Source: an uncultured Nocardioidaceae bacterium | Lineage (GTDB): Bacteria; Actinomycetota; Actinomycetes; Propionibacteriales; Nocardioidaceae | Direction: 5' to 3' | DNA length: 64,000 nucleotides | Assembly (NCBI GenBank): GCA_902805845.1 | Contig: CADCUI010000064.1 | Span: 1 to 64,000, forward strand | Shown: positions 7,953 through 15,714 of the stretch, one piece after another | Layout of the letters: every line of letters starts with the position of its first letter | How positions within the stretch are numbered: the first letter of the stretch is position 1 | Program-made: the position numbers and the translations under genes | The notes under the pieces: generated by a model | The model's input: only the letters and a program-made list of their open reading frames with translations | The model's database searches: none | Told to the model about the DNA's origin: nothing

Positions 7953-9065
7953 CTAGTGGTGTCCGACCGAACCGAGAACGTCCGCGAGGTCGTAGGACAC
8001 CGGTGTCTCCAGCTGCTGGTAGGTGCAGCTGCTCGGGTCCCGGTCGGTCCGCCATCGTCTGAACTGCGCCGTGTGCCGGAACCGATCACCCTCCATGTGG
8101 TCGTAGGCGACCTCGAGCACCCGCTCGGGACGCAAAGGCACGAAGGAGAGGTCCTTTCCCGCATTCCAGCGGCTGACCGCACCCGGCATCCGCTCACCAC
8201 TGGCGGTGATCCCCTCCCACTGTCCCCACGGGTGCTCGGAGGGGTCGCACACCAGCGGTCGAAGCTCCTCGACGAGCTGAGCCCGGCGAGGAGCAGGGAA
8301 GGAGGCGCTGACGCCGATGTGGCGCAGATTCTGCTCGTCGTCGTAGAGCCCCAGCAGCAAGGAGCCGAGCAGGGGACGCTCGTCGGTGGAGTTCTTGTGC
8401 AGCCGAAAACCAGCGACGACGACGTCGGCGGTGCGGTCGTGCTTGACCTTGAACATGACGCGCTTGTCGCTCTGGTAGGTGCCCTTACGGGGCTTCGCCA
8501 CGATCCCGTCGAGGCCGGCTCCCTCGAACTGGTCGAACCAGCGGCGCGCCAGCTCGCGGTCGGTGGTCACCGAGGTCAGGTGCACCAGGGAGGTGGGCTT
8601 CGCCAGGGCCTCCTCCAGCCGTCGCCGGCGTACGGCGAGAGCGCTGTCGCGCAGATCGTCACCGTCGAGTGCCAGGACGTCGAACGCGACGTACGCCGCG
8701 GGGGTCTTCTCGGCGAGCATGCGCACGCGTGAGTCGGCGGGATGGATCCGGTCCTGAAGCCGGTCGAAGTCGAGCCGGTCGCCGATCGCGACGATGAGCT
8801 CGCCGTCCAGCACGCACCGGTCCGGCAGCGTGCCGGCGCGGACAGCGTCGACGACCTCGGGGAAGTAGCGGGTCAACGGCTTGGTGTTGCGGCTGGCCAG
8901 CTCCACCTGGTCGCCGTCGCGGAACAACAGGCACCGGAAGCCGTCCCACTTCGGCTCGTACAGCAGGCCGGGATGCTCGGCATCGCGGAACGTGGCCGGG
9001 TCAGGGATGTCCTTGACGGACTTGGCGAGCATCGGGAGGACGGGCGGCAGCACGGGCAGGTCCAC
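7953..9065 (-). CDS. ligC: ATP-dependent DNA ligase (LigC-type, nucleotidyltransferase plus OB fold)
   Basis: 370 residues from GTG 9065; the longer upstream frame is non-homologous and overlaps the divergent gene. Motif I is YEPKWDGFR with the AMP-accepting Lys39; motif III/IIIa (VLDGELIV, YVAFDVLALDGDDLR), motif IV (EGAGLDGIVAK) and motif V (MFKVKHDRTADVVVAGF) follow, then an OB domain ending in the PERVLEVAYDHMEG / RFRHTAQFRRWRTDRDP segment typical of the LigC group. It seals nicks in duplex DNA, usually in repair beside the NAD-dependent LigA. Divergent from PPK2 with 70 bases between starts. Confidence 0.88.
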   Translation of the reverse strand: MDLPVLPPVLPMLAKSVKDIPDPATFRDAEHPGLLYEPKWDGFRCLLFRDGDQVELASRNTKPLTRYFPEVVDAVRAGTLPDRCVLDGELIVAIGDRLDFDRLQDRIHPADSRVRMLAEKTPAAYVAFDVLALDGDDLRDSALAVRRRRLEEALAKPTSLVHLTSVTTDRELARRWFDQFEGAGLDGIVAKPRKGTYQSDKRVMFKVKHDRTADVVVAGFRLHKNSTDERPLLGSLLLGLYDDEQNLRHIGVSASFPAPRRAQLVEELRPLVCDPSEHPWGQWEGITASGERMPGAVSRWNAGKDLSFVPLRPERVLEVAYDHMEGDRFRHTAQFRRWRTDRDPSSCTYQQLETPVSYDLADVLGSVGHH

Positions 9066-9135
9066 GCGACGGACCCTACGCCGCCGCTGCCCGCGCGTCG
9101 TCGCGCAGCGTGGCGATGCAGGTAGCCTCCGGCTC

Positions 9136-9987
9136 GTGGACCAGAACGGCATCGAGAACGTGGCCGGCCTCCTGCGGGTGGGGCCCGGACCGGTCGACCT
9201 CAGCGCCATCGACCCCGGAGGCAAGCCGGGCTTCGACGGTGACAAGAAGGCCGGGAAGGTGGCGCTGGCCGGGCTGGAGGACGCCCTCGTCGACCACCAG
9301 ACCCGTCTGTCGGCCCACGGCTACACCGGGGGGCATCGCAAGCTGCTGCTCGTCATCCAGGGCATGGACACCTCCGGCAAGGGTGGAGTCCTCAAGCACG
9401 CGGTGGGGCTGCTGGACCCGGGTGGCGTGCGCATCACGTCGTTCAAGGCGCCCACCCAGGACGAGCTCGCCCATGACTTCCTGTGGCGGGTGGAGAAGCA
9501 GACCCCGGCGGCCGGGCAGGTGGGGATCTTCGACCGCTCCCACTACGAGGACGTCCTGATCGGCAAGGTGCACGAGCTCGCGCCACCGGAGGAGATCGAG
9601 CGGCGCTACGGCGCGATCAACGACTTCGAGCGGCGGCTCACCGAGGACGGCACGGCTGTGGTCAAGTGCATGCTGCACATCTCCAAGGACGAGCAGAAGG
9701 AACGACTGCTGGCGCGGCTGGAGAACCCGAAGAAGGTCTGGAAGTTCAAGCCCGAGGACGTCGACGGGCGCGCGATCTGGGACGACTACCAGGCGGCGTA
9801 CGAGACGATGCTCGAGCGCTGCTCGACCGAGTGGGCGCCGTGGTACGTCGTACCGAGCAACCGCAAGTGGTACCGCACGCTCGCCATTGCCTCCCTCCTG
9901 GTCGAGGCCATGGAGGAGATGGAACTGCCGTGGCCGGAGCCGGACTTCGACGTCGAGGAGCAGGCGCGTCGGCTGGCAGCCGGCTGA
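9136..9987 (+). CDS. ppk2: Polyphosphate kinase 2, DRSHYED subtype
   Basis: 283 residues starting at GTG 9136 (no good ATG; upstream codons are antisense to the ligase). Walker A GMDTSGKGG at 76-84, Walker B IFDRSHYEDVL, lid ENPKKVWKFKPEDVDGRAIWDDY, and the C-terminal APWYVVPSNRKWYRTL block. PPK2 proteins transfer phosphate from polyphosphate to AMP/ADP/GDP; the HYED form after the Walker B Arg-Ser fits the class III-like group, which can phosphorylate both AMP and ADP (subclass is inference). A second, different PPK2 lies at 52980. Confidence 0.85.
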   Translation: MDQNGIENVAGLLRVGPGPVDLSAIDPGGKPGFDGDKKAGKVALAGLEDALVDHQTRLSAHGYTGGHRKLLLVIQGMDTSGKGGVLKHAVGLLDPGGVRITSFKAPTQDELAHDFLWRVEKQTPAAGQVGIFDRSHYEDVLIGKVHELAPPEEIERRYGAINDFERRLTEDGTAVVKCMLHISKDEQKERLLARLENPKKVWKFKPEDVDGRAIWDDYQAAYETMLERCSTEWAPWYVVPSNRKWYRTLAIASLLVEAMEEMELPWPEPDFDVEEQARRLAAG

Positions 9988-10147
9988 GCGCGTCGCACCC
10001 GAGGGCGCCGTGGGCGGCGCGGGATTCGAGGGCGCTCACGGCCGGTTACGCTCACAGCCGACACACCGAGATCGAAAGCGCGTTGCAGTCCCTCCGACGG
10101 TCGCCGAGCCCGCCGACGGACGTGCTCGACCGGGGAGGAACCCGCCT

Positions 10148-11413
10148 GTGAGAGTCGCCTTGCTGTCCTACCGCAGCAAGCCGCACGTCGGCGGCCAGGG
10201 CGTCTACCTGCGGCACCTCAGTCGCGAGCTGGTGGGGCTCGGTCACGACGTCGAGGTGTTCTCCGGCCCGCCCTACCCGGAGCTCGATCCCGGTGTGCGA
10301 CTCACCAAGGTGCCGAGCCTCGACCTCTACCGCGAGCCCGACCCCTTCCGGATCCCGCGGCCCCGGGAGTTCCGCGACCTCGTCGACGTGCAGGAGTTCC
10401 TCGCCATGTGCACCGCGGCCTTCCCCGAGCCGCGGACCTTCGGGAAGAGGGTCGCCCGGGTGCTCGCGGCCCGGCGCGACGACCTCGACGTCGTGCACGA
10501 CAACCAGACGGTCGCCTACGGGATGCTGGAGATCGAGCGCCTGGGGTTCCCGCTGGTCACCACGATCCACCACCCGATCACCTTCGACCGCCGCGTCGAC
10601 CTCGCGCACGCTCCGCTGCGCAAGCAGCTCGCGCTTCGGCGGTGGTACTCGTTCCTGCGGATGCAAGGCAAGGTCGCCCGGCGGCTGCCGCAGATCCTCA
10701 CCGTCTCGGAGAGCTCGCGCCGCGACATCGCCCGTGACTTCGGTGTCGACCCCGCCGTCATCGAGGTGATCCCGCTCGGGGTCGACGAGGTCTTCGTGCC
10801 CCCGACCCGGCCGCGGGTGCCGGGGCGGATCCTCGCGATGGCCAGTGCCGACACTCCCATGAAGGGCGTCCACACCCTGCTCGAGGCGGTCGCGAAGCTG
10901 CGCACCGAGCGGGAGGTCGAGCTGGTGCTCGTCACCAGGCCGAGCCCCGGCGGCCGGACCGAGCGTCTCATCGACAAGCTGGGGGTCGGGGACTGCGTGC
11001 GCTTCGTCCACGGCATCTCCGACGCCGAGCTGGTCGAGCTCATGGGGTCGGCCGAGGTCGCGTGCGTGCCGTCGCTCTACGAGGGCTTCTCGCTGCCGAC
11101 CGCCGAGCTGATGGCGTGCGAGACGCCGCTGGTCGTGAGCCGGGCCGGCGCCATCCCCGAGGTCGTCGGCCCCGACGGCGAGTGCGCCGACCTGGTGACT
11201 CCGGGGGACGTCCAGGAGCTGTACGACGCGGTGGGGTCCCTGCTCGACGACCCCGACCGCCGTTCGGCGATGGGCGCCGCCGGCCGTCGCCGGGTGCTGG
11301 AGCACTTCAGCTGGCGCGCCGTGGCCGTGGCCACCGCCGCGGCGTACGAGCGGGCCATCGCCAGGAAGAACGGACTGCCCGACGCGGGCACCGCTGTCCA
11401 GGACCAGACGTGA
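10148..11413 (+). CDS. Glycosyltransferase family 4 (GT-B fold)
   Basis: 421 residues from GTG 10148, with GGGGAGGA 8 bases upstream. N-terminal Rossmann domain opens VRVALLSYRSKPHVGGQGVYL (the GGQG loop of GT4 enzymes); the C-terminal domain has the donor site VPSLYEGFSLPTAELMACETPLV with the E-x7-E motif. Retaining transfer of a sugar from a nucleotide donor. It heads a three-gene run with a methyltransferase (13-base gap) and a toroid protein, suggesting a common small glycosylated product. Acceptor and donor are unknown. Confidence 0.85.
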   Translation: MRVALLSYRSKPHVGGQGVYLRHLSRELVGLGHDVEVFSGPPYPELDPGVRLTKVPSLDLYREPDPFRIPRPREFRDLVDVQEFLAMCTAAFPEPRTFGKRVARVLAARRDDLDVVHDNQTVAYGMLEIERLGFPLVTTIHHPITFDRRVDLAHAPLRKQLALRRWYSFLRMQGKVARRLPQILTVSESSRRDIARDFGVDPAVIEVIPLGVDEVFVPPTRPRVPGRILAMASADTPMKGVHTLLEAVAKLRTEREVELVLVTRPSPGGRTERLIDKLGVGDCVRFVHGISDAELVELMGSAEVACVPSLYEGFSLPTAELMACETPLVVSRAGAIPEVVGPDGECADLVTPGDVQELYDAVGSLLDDPDRRSAMGAAGRRRVLEHFSWRAVAVATAAAYERAIARKNGLPDAGTAVQDQT

Positions 11414-11426
11414 GGACACCGACCAG

Positions 11427-12149
11427 ATGCTGACCGTTGACTTCGACCGGCTGGCCCTGAGCGCCGGCGAGCGGGTGCTCGACATGGGCTGCGGCGCCGG
11501 CCGGCACGCCTTCGAGATGTACCGGCGCGGCGCCGACGTCATCGCGCTCGACCAGGACGCCGACGAGCTCGCCACGGTCCGCGAGTGGTTCGCGGCGATG
11601 CGCGAGGAGGGCAGCGTTCCCGCGGGCGCGGAGGCAGACGTCAAGCAGGGCGACGCGCTCGACCTGCCCTTCTCCGACGGCGAGTTCGACCGGGTCGTCG
11701 CCTCCGAGGTCCTCGAGCACATCCCCGACGACGACCGCGCGGTCTCCGAGCTGGTCCGGGTGCTCCGGCCCGGCGGCACGATCGCGGTCACGGTGCCGCG
11801 CTGGCTGCCGGAGCGGATCTGCTGGGCGCTGTCCGACCGGTACCACGAGGTGGAGGGCGGCCATGTCCGCATCTATCGCGCTGACGAGCTCCGGGACAAG
11901 CTCGAGGCTGCCGGTCTGCGGTTCCTCGGCCAGGCGCACGTCCACGGGCTGCACTCGCCGTACTGGTGGGTCAAGTGCGCCGTCGGCGTCGACAACGACC
12001 AGAACCGGCTGGTCAAGGCGTTCCACCAGGTGCTGGTCTGGGACATCGTGAAGCGGCCGCGGGCCACGCGGCTCGCCGAGAAGGTCCTCGACCCGCTCAT
12101 CGGCAAGAGCGTGGTGCTGTACCTGCAGAAGCGGGAGCAGCCTGCGTGA
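11427..12149 (+). CDS. SAM-dependent class I methyltransferase
   Basis: 240 residues. Motif I VLDMGCGAGRHAFEM, motif post-I (IALDQD), motif II (FDRVVASEVLEHIPDDD) and motif III (LRPGGTIAVTVP) define a Rossmann methyltransferase of the Methyltransf_11 type; a C-terminal extension with WWVKCAVGV and VWDIVKRP is specific to this group. The stop codon overlaps the GTG of the next gene (GTGA), so translation is coupled. Substrate unknown; probably the same pathway as the neighbouring GT4 and toroid proteins. Confidence 0.8.
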   Translation: MLTVDFDRLALSAGERVLDMGCGAGRHAFEMYRRGADVIALDQDADELATVREWFAAMREEGSVPAGAEADVKQGDALDLPFSDGEFDRVVASEVLEHIPDDDRAVSELVRVLRPGGTIAVTVPRWLPERICWALSDRYHEVEGGHVRIYRADELRDKLEAAGLRFLGQAHVHGLHSPYWWVKCAVGVDNDQNRLVKAFHQVLVWDIVKRPRATRLAEKVLDPLIGKSVVLYLQKREQPA

Positions 12150-13234
12150 TCCCCGAGGTCCCCGGCATCCTCACCACGGCCCAGGTCCGCGACACCGCGG
12201 CCGCGATCGCACGGGTGCAGCAGCCCGACGGCGGCATCCCGTGGGCGGTGGGGGAGCACATCGACGTGTGGAACCACGTCGAGGCGGCGATGGGGCTGCT
12301 CCTCGGTGGCGAGGTCGAAGCGGCCGAGGCGGCGTTCGCGTGGTGCCTGGCCGCCCAGCGCGCCGACGGGTCGTGGCCGCTGAAGGTGATCGGGGACCGC
12401 GTCGAGGACGACAGCGGCGAGACGAACATGTCGGCCTACCCGGCCGTCGGTCTCTGGCACCACTGGCTGGTGCGAGGTGACGAGCCGTTCGTACGGCGGT
12501 TCTGGCCGGTCGTGCGACGCGGGCTCGACTTCGTGGCCGGCATGCAGCTGCCGTTCGGAGGCGTGGCCTGGTCCCAGCAGGGCGACGGCAAGGTCAACGC
12601 GCAGGCGCTGCTCGCCGGCAGCTCGAGCATCTACCACTCGCTGCGCGCCGGCCTTGCCCTCGGAGAGCTGGTCGGCGAGCCGCAACCGGGTTGGGAGCTG
12701 GTGGCCGGCCGGCTCCGGCATGCGCTGGAGGCGCACCGCGACCGGTTCCTGGACAAGGCGACGTTCTCGATGGACTGGTACTACCCGGTTCTCGGGGGGC
12801 CGTTGCGCGGTCAGCAGGCCCGGGACCTGCTGAGCAGCCGGTGGGACGACTTCGTCGTGGACGGGCTGGGGTGCCGCTGCGTCGACACCAACCCGTGGGT
12901 CACCGGCGCGGAGACGTGCGAGCTGGCCATGGCGCTGGACAACACCGGTGACCGCGACCGGGCGACGGCGATGCTCGCCGACGCCCAGCATCTCCGGCAC
13001 GAGGGAGGGCTCTACTGGACGGGCTTCGTCCACGGCGACGACGTCTTCTGGCCCGACGAGCAGACGACGTACACGTCGGCGGCCGTCGTCCTCGCCGCCG
13101 ACGCGCTGTCGCGCACGACCCCGGCTTCGGGGATCTTCCGCGGCGACACCCTGCCGGCGGACCCGCCCGCCATCGGCCTGTCCTGCGGCTGCGTCGAGGC
13201 GGGTGCCTCGCCGGCCGGCGCGCGTGGTGGCTGA
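12146..13234 (+). CDS. Alpha/alpha-toroid protein, prenyltransferase/squalene-cyclase-like
   Basis: 362 residues from GTG 12146 inside the GTGA overlap. Repeating helical units with conserved glycine-rich turns (QQPDGGIPWAVGEHIDVWNHVEAAMGL, QRADGSWPL, GGVAWSQQGDGKVN, EGGLYWTGFVHGDDVFWPDEQTTYTSAAVVLA) match the alpha-toroid of prenyltransferase and squalene-cyclase repeats. The DxDD motif of squalene-hopene cyclases is absent, so cyclase activity is unproven; glycoside-processing toroids are an alternative. The C-terminal SCGCVEAG may bind metal. Third gene of the GT4/methyltransferase run. Confidence 0.55.
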   Translation: MIPEVPGILTTAQVRDTAAAIARVQQPDGGIPWAVGEHIDVWNHVEAAMGLLLGGEVEAAEAAFAWCLAAQRADGSWPLKVIGDRVEDDSGETNMSAYPAVGLWHHWLVRGDEPFVRRFWPVVRRGLDFVAGMQLPFGGVAWSQQGDGKVNAQALLAGSSSIYHSLRAGLALGELVGEPQPGWELVAGRLRHALEAHRDRFLDKATFSMDWYYPVLGGPLRGQQARDLLSSRWDDFVVDGLGCRCVDTNPWVTGAETCELAMALDNTGDRDRATAMLADAQHLRHEGGLYWTGFVHGDDVFWPDEQTTYTSAAVVLAADALSRTTPASGIFRGDTLPADPPAIGLSCGCVEAGASPAGARGG

Positions 13235-13268
13235 GCAGCTCTCAGGTTGGTGAGCCGCGCCCCCGGCG

Positions 13269-13922
13269 TCAGCGGCGGCCGACCGGGTCCCCGGCGTCCC
13301 CGCGCACGCGTCGCAGCGCCCGCATCGAGCCGCAGGCCCCCACCTCCGCGAATCCGTCGGCCGGCGCCCGCAGGAAGATCTCGTACGGCGGGCGCCCGCC
13401 GTCCGCGGGATCGGGGAACACGTCGTGGATCAGCAGCAGACCACCGGCCTGCACCCACGGCGCCCACCCCTCGTAGTCGGTGTGCGCCGGCTCCTCGCCG
13501 TGACCCCCGTCGACGAACAGCAGCGCCAGCGGGGTTCGCCAGTGGCGCGCGACGATGGACGACTGGCCGACCACGGCAACGACCTCGTCCTCCAGGCCGG
13601 CCTCCGCGACCGTGCGCCGAAAGACCGGCAGCGTGTCCATGCGCCCGGTGCGGGGGTCGACCAGGGACGCGTCGTGGTGCTCCCACCCCGCCTGGTTCTC
13701 CTCCGAGCCGCGGTGGTGGTCGACGGTGAACACCGTCGTACCGGTCGCCCGGGCGGCGGAGCCGAGGTAGATCGCGGACTTCCCGCAATAGGTGCCGACC
13801 TCCAGGATCGCCCCGTGCCGGCCCTGCTCGACGGCGCAGCGGTGGAGGAAGAGCCCCTCGTCCTCGGGCATGAACCCCTTGGCCGCGCGGGCGGCCGCCA
13901 GGAGGTCCTCGGACAGGTCCAT
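13269..13922 (-). CDS. Class I SAM-dependent methyltransferase (Methyltransf_24-like)
   Basis: 217 residues from ATG 13922. Motif ILEVGTYCGKSAIYLG binds SAM, followed by VFTVDHHRGSEENQAGWEHHD and LALLFVDGGHGEEPAHTDYEGWAPWVQAGGLLLIHDVF, the pattern of the catechol-O-methyltransferase/cephalosporin-hydroxylase-like group, where the D and H residues can bind a metal. Convergent with the GT4/toroid run, 34 bases apart, and likely related to it. Acceptor unknown. Confidence 0.75.
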   Translation of the reverse strand: MDLSEDLLAAARAAKGFMPEDEGLFLHRCAVEQGRHGAILEVGTYCGKSAIYLGSAARATGTTVFTVDHHRGSEENQAGWEHHDASLVDPRTGRMDTLPVFRRTVAEAGLEDEVVAVVGQSSIVARHWRTPLALLFVDGGHGEEPAHTDYEGWAPWVQAGGLLLIHDVFPDPADGGRPPYEIFLRAPADGFAEVGACGSMRALRRVRGDAGDPVGRR

Positions 13923-13952
13923 GCCGCCCAGGCTAGGCCCGCCACGCCTATC

Positions 13953-14030
13953 GCCGACCCGCCCGGCATGTCTGGCCGACCCGCCCTGCATGTCTGGCCG
14001 ACCCGCCCTGCATGTCTGGCCGACCCGCCC
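13953..14030. repeat. 22-bp tandem direct repeat, about 3.5 copies
   Basis: Units begin at 13953, 13975, 13997 and 14019 (the last partial, to 14030), each carrying GACCCGCCCTGCATGTCTGG with one mismatch in the first. It fills the intergenic space between the divergent methyltransferase and metF genes and ends about 34 bases before the metF -35 hexamer. There are no unique spacers, so it is not a CRISPR. It may be a regulator-binding array or a replication-slippage product. Confidence 0.75.
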
Positions 14031-14063
14031 AGGAAGCCGGGCGAGGCGGACCGGCAGAGACCG

Positions 14064-14092
14064 TTGCCCCTGACGGGTTCCGCGCCTAGGCT
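14064..14092 (+). promoter_or_regulatory. metF promoter
   Basis: TTGCCC (14064-14069), a 17-base spacer and TAGGCT (14087-14092), a housekeeping-type actinobacterial promoter. Transcription would start near 14099, about 10 bases ahead of the first operator, so a bound protein would block elongation or initiation. Confidence 0.55.
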
Positions 14093-14108
14093 GGCGACCG
14101 GCGGGATC

Positions 14109-14144
14109 GTCGCGTATCACGAAATGAGTTGCAGCATGCGCAAC
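14109..14144 (+). promoter_or_regulatory. Tandem operator pair at metF
   Basis: Site 1, 14109-14125 (GTCGCGTATCACGAAAT), matches the inverted form of the best site at 30283 at 14 of 17 positions. Site 2, 14128-14144 (GTTGCAGCATGCGCAAC), matches at 13 of 17 and has palindromic arms GTTGC/GCAAC. They start exactly 19 bp apart, the same spacing as at betB and the DMGDH gene. Site 2 carries the ATG of metF at its centre. The likely binder is an IclR protein encoded in the window (inference). Confidence 0.6.
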
Positions 14145-14990
14145 AAAGCCGAGGCAGCGGCGCTACGGGGGCTGGTCGAGACGGCACGCTACGAGGTGCT
14201 GCCCACTCCCACCATCGAGGACAAGATCCTCGAGCACCTCCCCACCGACCGGATGCTGACGGTCACCGCCTCACCGGCCAAGGGGCTGGAGGCGACGCTC
14301 GACCTGACCGAGCGGTTGGCCAAGCAGGGGTACGCCGTCATGCCGCACCTCGCGGCCCGCATGGTCCGCGACAAGAGCGAGCTCGCCGAGGTCTCCGACC
14401 GGCTGGTGGCAGCGGGCATCACGGCGGTCTTCGTCCCCGCCGGGGACAAGACCCCGCCGGAGGGGGAGTACGACGCCGCTCTCCCGCTGCTCGCCGACCT
14501 CACCGCGCTGGGCAGTCCCTTCGCCGAGGTCGGCATCACCGGCTATCCCGAGACCCACCCGCTGATCAGCGACGACGTGACCGTCCAGTCGATGTGGGAC
14601 AAGCGGGCGCACGCCACGCAGATCGTGAGCAACCTGGTCTTCGACCCGGCGGCCGTCGACCGGTGGCTCACCCGGATGCGCAGCCGTGGTGTCGGACTGC
14701 CTGTCTGGCTGGGCATCCCCGGCCCGGCCGAGCGCGCCAAGCTGCTGACGATGGCGACCAAGATCGGCGTCGGCGACTCGACCCGATTCCTCATGAAGCA
14801 CAAGGGGGCGCTGTTCCGGCTGGCCGCACCCGGCGGCTTCACGGGCGAGCGCTTCCTGGAGAACAGCGCACCCGTACTGGCCCGCCCCGAGTCGCAGGTG
14901 GCCGGGCTGCACGTCTTCACGTTCAACCAGGTCGCCGAGACCGAGCAGTGGCGTCAGCAGCTCCTCGACAAGCTGGTCAGCGGCCGCTGA
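14136..14990 (+). CDS. metF: Methylenetetrahydrofolate reductase (MetF family)
   Basis: 284 residues. An in-frame ATG at 14124 exists, but 14136 is preferred because it occupies the centre of an operator exactly as in iclR2. A TIM-barrel pattern with MLTVTASPAKGLEATLDLTERLAKQGYAVMPHLAARMV and ITAVFVPAGDKTPPEGEYDAA matches the MTHFR FAD/folate core. In this setting it would interconvert methyl-THF, formed from betaine methyl groups, and methylene-THF; the direction is inference. Convergent with the corrinoid operon, their 3' ends overlapping by 14 bases in a palindrome. Confidence 0.8.
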   Translation: MRNKAEAAALRGLVETARYEVLPTPTIEDKILEHLPTDRMLTVTASPAKGLEATLDLTERLAKQGYAVMPHLAARMVRDKSELAEVSDRLVAAGITAVFVPAGDKTPPEGEYDAALPLLADLTALGSPFAEVGITGYPETHPLISDDVTVQSMWDKRAHATQIVSNLVFDPAAVDRWLTRMRSRGVGLPVWLGIPGPAERAKLLTMATKIGVGDSTRFLMKHKGALFRLAAPGGFTGERFLENSAPVLARPESQVAGLHVFTFNQVAETEQWRQQLLDKLVSGR

Positions 14991-14996
14991 CCAGCT
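14971..14996. terminator. 26-bp perfect palindrome carrying both stop codons of convergent genes
   Basis: AGCTGGTCAGCGG (14971-14983) is followed directly by its reverse complement (14984-14996). The inner 14 bases give a TGA stop to metF (14988-14990) and to the DUF1638 gene (14979-14977), so both proteins end in LVSGR. As RNA it forms an 11-bp stem with a 4-base loop on either strand, fitting a bidirectional terminator, though no T-run follows. Confidence 0.7.
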
Positions 14997-15714
14997 CCTC
15001 GCCCAGGAGCTCCGCGAGCGCGGCCTCGAGCCGCTCGTGGCCGGTGTCGATGACGGTCAGCGGCAACCCGATCCGGGCCGCCGCCGACTCCGCCAGTGGC
15101 TGCAGGGCCGGGTCGCGCTGCTGGCGCAGCCAGACGACCCGGGTGTAGTGGCCGAAGTAGTCGTCACGGAGCTCGGGATGACGGTCGAGCCCCAGCTCGG
15201 CGAGGACCGTCCGGTCGAAGGACCTGACCAGGAAGTCGGTGAGCAGATAGGTCCCCGGCTCCTCCTCGAGCAGCCGACGCAGCCGCTCCGCCCCGGCGTA
15301 CAGGTCGTAGCAGTGCAGGCCCGACAGCCGGAGCAGCCCCCGGCGCTCGCACACCTCGTCCAGCGCTCCGTAGGTCCCGCAGTCGGCATAACCGACGGCG
15401 ACCGTGGCGTAGCGGTGACCCAGCTCCTCGGCGAGCTCCTCGACCTGGCCGGCGATGCGCTGCGGCTGGTTGTGCAGCAGCGGCGGCAGCGGGTGGACGT
15501 CGACCGGCCAGCCACGCGAACGCACGATCTCGGCGCACGGCTGCGCGATCGCACCGCAGGCGACCAGCGCCACGGCACCGGGCGGGCTCGAGCGCAGCGG
15601 TACGGCGGTGGCAGGTGCCCCAGCCGGCGAAGAGACCTCAGCCGGCTCAGCCGGGAAAGGCGAGGAGGTCGACGAAGCGGTCGTTGAAGTCTTGGCGATC
15701 GGAGAGCTCGACAT
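14977..15714 (-). CDS. DUF1638 protein of the corrinoid methyltransferase system
   Basis: Core from about residue 48: VALVACGAIAQPCAEIVRSRGW, LLHNQPQRIAGQVEELAEEL, VAVGYADCGTYGALDEVCERRGLLRLSGLHCYDLYAG, TYLLTDFLVRSF and YFGHYTRVVWL, the DUF1638 pattern with conserved cysteines. This family is repeatedly found beside MttB/MtgB-type genes and may handle the corrinoid cofactor (function unproven). I use ATG 15714 because GGAGGAGGTG lies 4 bases upstream, although this overlaps the RACo gene by 68 bases and adds a Ser/Pro-rich leader; GTG 15573 is the alternative. Last gene of the iclR1 operon. Confidence 0.65.
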   Translation of the reverse strand: MSSSPIAKTSTTASSTSSPFPAEPAEVSSPAGAPATAVPLRSSPPGAVALVACGAIAQPCAEIVRSRGWPVDVHPLPPLLHNQPQRIAGQVEELAEELGHRYATVAVGYADCGTYGALDEVCERRGLLRLSGLHCYDLYAGAERLRRLLEEEPGTYLLTDFLVRSFDRTVLAELGLDRHPELRDDYFGHYTRVVWLRQQRDPALQPLAESAAARIGLPLTVIDTGHERLEAALAELLGEELVSGR

